A stretch of DNA of 64,000 nucleotides from Hyphomicrobiales bacterium (GTDB lineage: Bacteria > Pseudomonadota > Alphaproteobacteria > Rhizobiales > OSC116). Below, piece after piece: positions 60,001 through 64,000 of this stretch. A program made the position numbers and the translations under genes. The notes below the pieces were generated by a model, which saw nothing but the letters and a program-made list of their open reading frames with translations, did no database searches and had not been told where the DNA came from. Every line of letters begins with the position of its first letter. Positions within the stretch are counted from its first letter, which is position 1. Location of the stretch: positions 527,443 through 591,442 of the forward strand of contig JABSRZ010000003.1 of assembly GCA_013214705.1 (NCBI GenBank), in the 5' to 3' direction.

Positions 60001-61362
60001 TTAAACCCCTGCGCTGATAATTTTGGTTGGAAAAAGCTCTAAACCGTCGCTTACTGACATGGTATGATTAAGTGTCCAAATGCAAGCAGGACTTGCTTTT
60101 AAAACCTCATCGAATACAAATGACACGCCACCCGCGGTGCCTTTTACATTTTCCAAACGAGCATAAAACAACTGTCTCGTTGCGATTAAAGTTAATTCTT
60201 CGGCCATTTCTTCTGTTGGCGCGACCCCTTGAACAATAAGGCATAATTCGTGTGATGGTGTATCTTTTAGTGGTTCAAGTTCACCCATTATTCCGTTGCG
60301 ACCATATACATTATAATGAAGTTCATATCCGTCATCACCGAAACGTTCTTTAACCGCATCCTTAGCCCAATCAATCACTTGGTCTACTTTAGCGATGGTT
60401 TGGGGGTCACGGATGCCCGCAATGCCTACAAAACGATAGCCAAGAAAACCAGAACCTTCTAATTTAACTCGAATTCCTTCAGAGGGGGTAAATTTTGCGC
60501 CCGTAACTCTGGTGGTTTTTTCAGAAATTTGTTTATAATTGCAGTGGGTCATATCTAATAAACCACCTGCAACAAATTCATGGAAAGGGTTTGAGCGTTC
60601 ATACATTGCATGCCCCGCGACGGATGCGACTGTACATCTTTGACCGGGATGCATGGCGGTTACACTAACTGAATCTTGTGTTATTTCCCCTAATACGGTT
60701 TCTTTGCCACCATATGGTTCTGCACAAAATGATGCACATTCAAGTACTTTTCCCAAATAATAGGCCTGACTTTCAGGGAAACCATGATGCAACGCTGCCG
60801 ATGCAAAAATTGCACTGTCACTGCTGCGCCCGCCAATGATGACATCTGCACCTTCTTCAAGAAGTTTTAAAAATGGATGCACTCCGGCCATAGCGACAAT
60901 ATTTTCTGTCGCATCTAGATCTTTTTCTGTCAATGCAGGGCGACCATCTAGCCCGGTGATTTCGTCATCATTTAGAATTTTAGTTCTGATAATCTCTTTG
61001 TCGACTTCTGAATAGAAAAATCCGAGTTTAAATTTTTCAAGTTTATGTTGTTTGGCTATATCAATAATCATGGCTACATATTTATCAACTCGGCTATTTG
61101 TACCTGTATCACCAGCACTACCAATAATCATCGGAACTTTGTTTTTGCGTGCGGCGAGCAACATATGCTCAAGATCGTGACGCTGCCAACTTTCTGGGCT
61201 GGCTGAGGTGTCTGTTCCTAACGGGACTGGACCAATATCATCACTGCCCGAATCTGCAGCGATATAATCCATCCCGGCCTTTACACCCAAATTGAAGCTA
61301 TCGACTTTCAGTGGTGCGAATCCTAGATGCCCATTTGGACAGATTATTCTGAGTGTTTCCAT
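60001..61362 (-). CDS. AtuA-like / DUF1446 family protein
   Basis: GMDYIAADSGSDDIGPVPLGTD, GADVIIGGRSSDSAIFASAALHHGFP; start set to METLRI. Confidence 0.82.
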   Translation of the reverse strand: METLRIICPNGHLGFAPLKVDSFNLGVKAGMDYIAADSGSDDIGPVPLGTDTSASPESWQRHDLEHMLLAARKNKVPMIIGSAGDTGTNSRVDKYVAMIIDIAKQHKLEKFKLGFFYSEVDKEIIRTKILNDDEITGLDGRPALTEKDLDATENIVAMAGVHPFLKLLEEGADVIIGGRSSDSAIFASAALHHGFPESQAYYLGKVLECASFCAEPYGGKETVLGEITQDSVSVTAMHPGQRCTVASVAGHAMYERSNPFHEFVAGGLLDMTHCNYKQISEKTTRVTGAKFTPSEGIRVKLEGSGFLGYRFVGIAGIRDPQTIAKVDQVIDWAKDAVKERFGDDGYELHYNVYGRNGIMGELEPLKDTPSHELCLIVQGVAPTEEMAEELTLIATRQLFYARLENVKGTAGGVSFVFDEVLKASPACIWTLNHTMSVSDGLELFPTKIISAGV

Positions 61363-61538
61363 TGTTTTTCTCATTCTTCGAAATTGACGGTTTAACGGCA
61401 GCCACTATTAATTAGTTTGGCGTATCGAGATTGTATTTTGTTTCCCCAATCTCGGTCAATGAGTGAGATTTTTTCTTTTACTAATGATAATGAAGTGGTA
61501 TTAGCAACTTGAGCGTAGATTGCTCATCTTGCGCGCAT

Positions 61539-62519
61539 TTAACGCATATGTAGCTTGTTCATTTGATGACGCAATGCATGTCGAGACAGTCCAAGCAAGT
61601 CCGCGGCTTGTGATAATTTGCCGTTTTTAAGAGATAAAGCGTTTTGAATAATTTTCACCTGAAATTCACTGGTCGCGTCTTGAAACGATTTATTGACGCC
61701 AATAATCTCAGTAAGGGAATTTGAGTGGGTTAAACTTGCACCGCTTTCAAGTTCACGCATAATTCTCGGTGGAATATGCTTCACCAAAATCTGATCGTCG
61801 GTTTCTAAAACAAAAATTCTTTCCAAAAGGTTTTCGAGTTCACGCACATTTCCAGGCCAGTGATAGGCTCTAAAAATTTCTGATATACTGGGTTCCCAGC
61901 CTTTAACCGTCCGTCCATATCTGCGGTTAAACTCCTTAATGAAATATTCTGCTAGGATGAGGCTATCATCACCTCGTTCGCGTAATGGTGGGATGTTAAT
62001 AGAAACCACCTGTAGTCGAAAATATAGGTCATTTCTAAATTTACCAGCTTTAACTTCTTTAAATAGGATTCTGTTGGTGGCGCATATGAAGCGAATATCC
62101 ACTTCAACATCTCTTACAGATCCAATACGCCTGAATCTTCTCCTATCTAACAATCCCAATAATTTAGTTTGCGATAGATGGTTTAATTCCGGAACTTCAT
62201 CTAAAAATAATGTACCGCCGTTTGCTGCATTAATAAGCCCATTATTGCGTAATAAAACGTTAGAAAGCTTGCCTCTTTCTTGACCAAAAAATTCTTGGTC
62301 AAACAGATCGACAGGAATAGATGCACAATTTACATCAATAAATGGTTTTTGTGAGCGAACTGATTGTTGATGTAATTTTTCGGCAATCAAGCCTTTTCCT
62401 GTACCAGTCTCACCATATATTAATACCGCCAACGCCTTGCTGCGGGCAACGCGTTGAACCATTTTCTTAACTTCTAAGATCGCGGTTGAATCACCGATAA
62501 TTTCGTGGGAATACATCAT
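61539..62519 (-). CDS. AAA+ sigma-54-interaction-type regulator with C-terminal Fis HTH, lacking GAFTGA
   Basis: YGETGTGKGLIAEKLH Walker A, NGGTLFLDEVPEL Walker B, WPGNVRELENLLER, QAADLLGLSRHALRHQMNKL HTH. Confidence 0.9.
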   Translation of the reverse strand: MMYSHEIIGDSTAILEVKKMVQRVARSKALAVLIYGETGTGKGLIAEKLHQQSVRSQKPFIDVNCASIPVDLFDQEFFGQERGKLSNVLLRNNGLINAANGGTLFLDEVPELNHLSQTKLLGLLDRRRFRRIGSVRDVEVDIRFICATNRILFKEVKAGKFRNDLYFRLQVVSINIPPLRERGDDSLILAEYFIKEFNRRYGRTVKGWEPSISEIFRAYHWPGNVRELENLLERIFVLETDDQILVKHIPPRIMRELESGASLTHSNSLTEIIGVNKSFQDATSEFQVKIIQNALSLKNGKLSQAADLLGLSRHALRHQMNKLHMR

Positions 62520-62583
62520 ATTTTTTAAACACCAGTTAATTGGCTATTAATATCATACTTATTAGTTGAATCATTCTCCAAAC

Positions 62584-63645
62584 TCAAAATTTATATATTT
62601 CCCATTTGTTTGAGCAAGGATTTCCAGTGCAAAATTGTAATTTCTGATCGGCGCAAAAATAAATCGCAGATGAAATAGTGTGCCCCTCACCCACCGCGCC
62701 GTGGCAACATATAGATTCTGAGTTTTCACCGTGCGAGGCCATTAAATTAATGATATTATTGGCAATAAACGGTTGCTCACTAGCAGATAACACTTTATGC
62801 ACTTTGTTCATACGCCCACTAGAACTTTCAAAATATCCTTGTTCAGTTTCTGCACTTTGAAATGGAATGAGGTTTGGGTCAATGTAATGATTTGTGTGAG
62901 ACAAATAACCCGTATCGGCGCGCTTAATCGCTAATTCTGATTGACCAAGTTCGATGGTTGCAATATTACCAGTTTTATCGGCCAAACCAAGAGTTCCACC
63001 GCCTATATGTTGAACAGATGATAGAATTTCAATGGCATCATCTACAGTTTTTGCTTTCCACAAAATTTCGCTCATCAGAAAATACCGCAACCACCCCACG
63101 TTGGGCTTAGAGTAGCCCACATGGGTATCGGCGACTGCCAAACCATATTTATTCATACCACTTGAATACGCTCCTGGGCTACCAAGGCTGGTCACAAACA
63201 GACACTCATTGTCAGTATATTTGGGGTCTCTATGCAGCACAACTTGCTGTATTTTTAAGTGTGAAGTGCCAAAATCTCGATTTTTTGCTAAAATCGGACC
63301 TGAATCGCTATTGCTGACGGCAATAATTGTACAACCATCGTTGTTTTTACTCGCCGCATCTATGGCACTTACATGCAGATATGTAAAAAGATCGTGCGGT
63401 GAAATTCCATAGCCTTCTGCCAAACCATGTAATTCTTCCAAATGGTCATTTGCATGTTTTTCGGTGAATTTCCATTGAGCGTCAATAAAATTTTTGGCTT
63501 CAGAACTTGTTATACTGTCTTTAGCGTCTTCTAGACGTAGTTTGACAGCATCCTGAACCTGTTGATTAAGTTCGGGGCGAGCGTTTGACTGAGCCAATCC
63601 TCTTTGTCTTGAATCGCCATTGAGTATAATTAAATTTGATTTCAT
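62584..63645 (-). CDS. C45-family autoproteolytic acyltransferase/hydrolase
   Basis: NNDGCTIIAVSNSDSGPILAKNRDF (candidate nucleophile Cys105), FVTSLGSPGAYSSGMNKYGLAVADTHV. Confidence 0.85.
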   Translation of the reverse strand: MKSNLIILNGDSRQRGLAQSNARPELNQQVQDAVKLRLEDAKDSITSSEAKNFIDAQWKFTEKHANDHLEELHGLAEGYGISPHDLFTYLHVSAIDAASKNNDGCTIIAVSNSDSGPILAKNRDFGTSHLKIQQVVLHRDPKYTDNECLFVTSLGSPGAYSSGMNKYGLAVADTHVGYSKPNVGWLRYFLMSEILWKAKTVDDAIEILSSVQHIGGGTLGLADKTGNIATIELGQSELAIKRADTGYLSHTNHYIDPNLIPFQSAETEQGYFESSSGRMNKVHKVLSASEQPFIANNIINLMASHGENSESICCHGAVGEGHTISSAIYFCADQKLQFCTGNPCSNKWEIYKF

Positions 63646-64000
63646 AATTCATATGCCAATTTTGCAGCCGCTAAATCTTCCAAGGCCGCGCCTACAGATT
63701 TAAACATTGTGATTTGATGATCATTCGACCTACCCGAATGTTGGCCAAGGCACAATTGTTTAAGATCTGCCAAGATATGAGTTTTGTCAATTAAACCTGA
63801 TTCTATTGGAAACAACACATCACCACCTTCCGCTAGGGCGCCTTCTCGTGTGTCCACAAAGAGAGCTGATATCTTCACCGCTTCATCATCACTTTCTCGC
63901 ATATTTGGTTTAAAAGCGCCAACCAAGTCAATATGAGTGCCTGCTTTCAACCACTCCCCCAAAACTATTGGTTGTTGGGACAGCGTGCAACAACTAATTA
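63642..64000 (-). CDS. ornithine cyclodeaminase / ketimine reductase-family protein, N-terminus beyond window edge
   Basis: Frame stays open upstream of the listed TTG: ISCCTLSQQPIVLGEWLKAGTHIDLVGAFKPNMRESDDEAV, a typical OCD/mu-crystallin C-terminus. Confidence 0.88.
   Translation of the reverse strand, partial: ISCCTLSQQPIVLGEWLKAGTHIDLVGAFKPNMRESDDEAVKISALFVDTREGALAEGGDVLFPIESGLIDKTHILADLKQLCLGQHSGRSNDHQITMFKSVGAALEDLAAAKLAYEL

Overview
The window looks like a chromosomal segment from an alphaproteobacterium. This is inferred from the FdsABG formate dehydrogenase, an NDUFS4-type complex I protein, a PleC/PdhS-like kinase and HlyU-, GFA- and DM13-family proteins; taxonomy was not computed. 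I find about 60 supportable protein genes and two tRNAs (Pro-TGG, Arg-TCT). There is no CRISPR array, no phage block and no recognisable transposase. Main blocks: (1) 1-8.4 kb, housekeeping genes plus a NAD-dependent formate dehydrogenase operon. (2) 8.5-34.1 kb, a large acyl-CoA catabolic island: a LivHMGF/LivK-type ABC importer, AMP-ligase, five acyl-CoA dehydrogenases, a FadB-like protein, enoyl-CoA hydratase, MaoC, thiolase, two SDRs, an APH-like kinase and a TetR regulator. Three copies of a CATAC-N6-GTATG palindrome sit in its promoter regions. (3) 34-50.6 kb, mixed core genes, including a PAS histidine kinase with a paired TTAACCAT inverted repeat upstream, and an oxidoreductase gene flanked by ~92-bp, ~90%-identical inverted repeats next to tRNA-Pro. 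(4) 50.8-64 kb, a unidirectional catabolic cluster: N-acyl-D-amino-acid deacylase, Opp/Dpp transporter, DAO-type oxidase, DUF4387, AtuA-like DUF1446, an AAA+/Fis regulator lacking GAFTGA, a C45 autoproteolytic hydrolase and an ornithine cyclodeaminase-family protein. It contains conspicuous intergenic hairpins. The best leads are the TetR operator trio with the split ACAD10/11-like kinase/dehydrogenase module, and the D-amino-acid/N-acyl cluster with its atypical regulator. All family calls come from reading motifs by eye; no database search was run.
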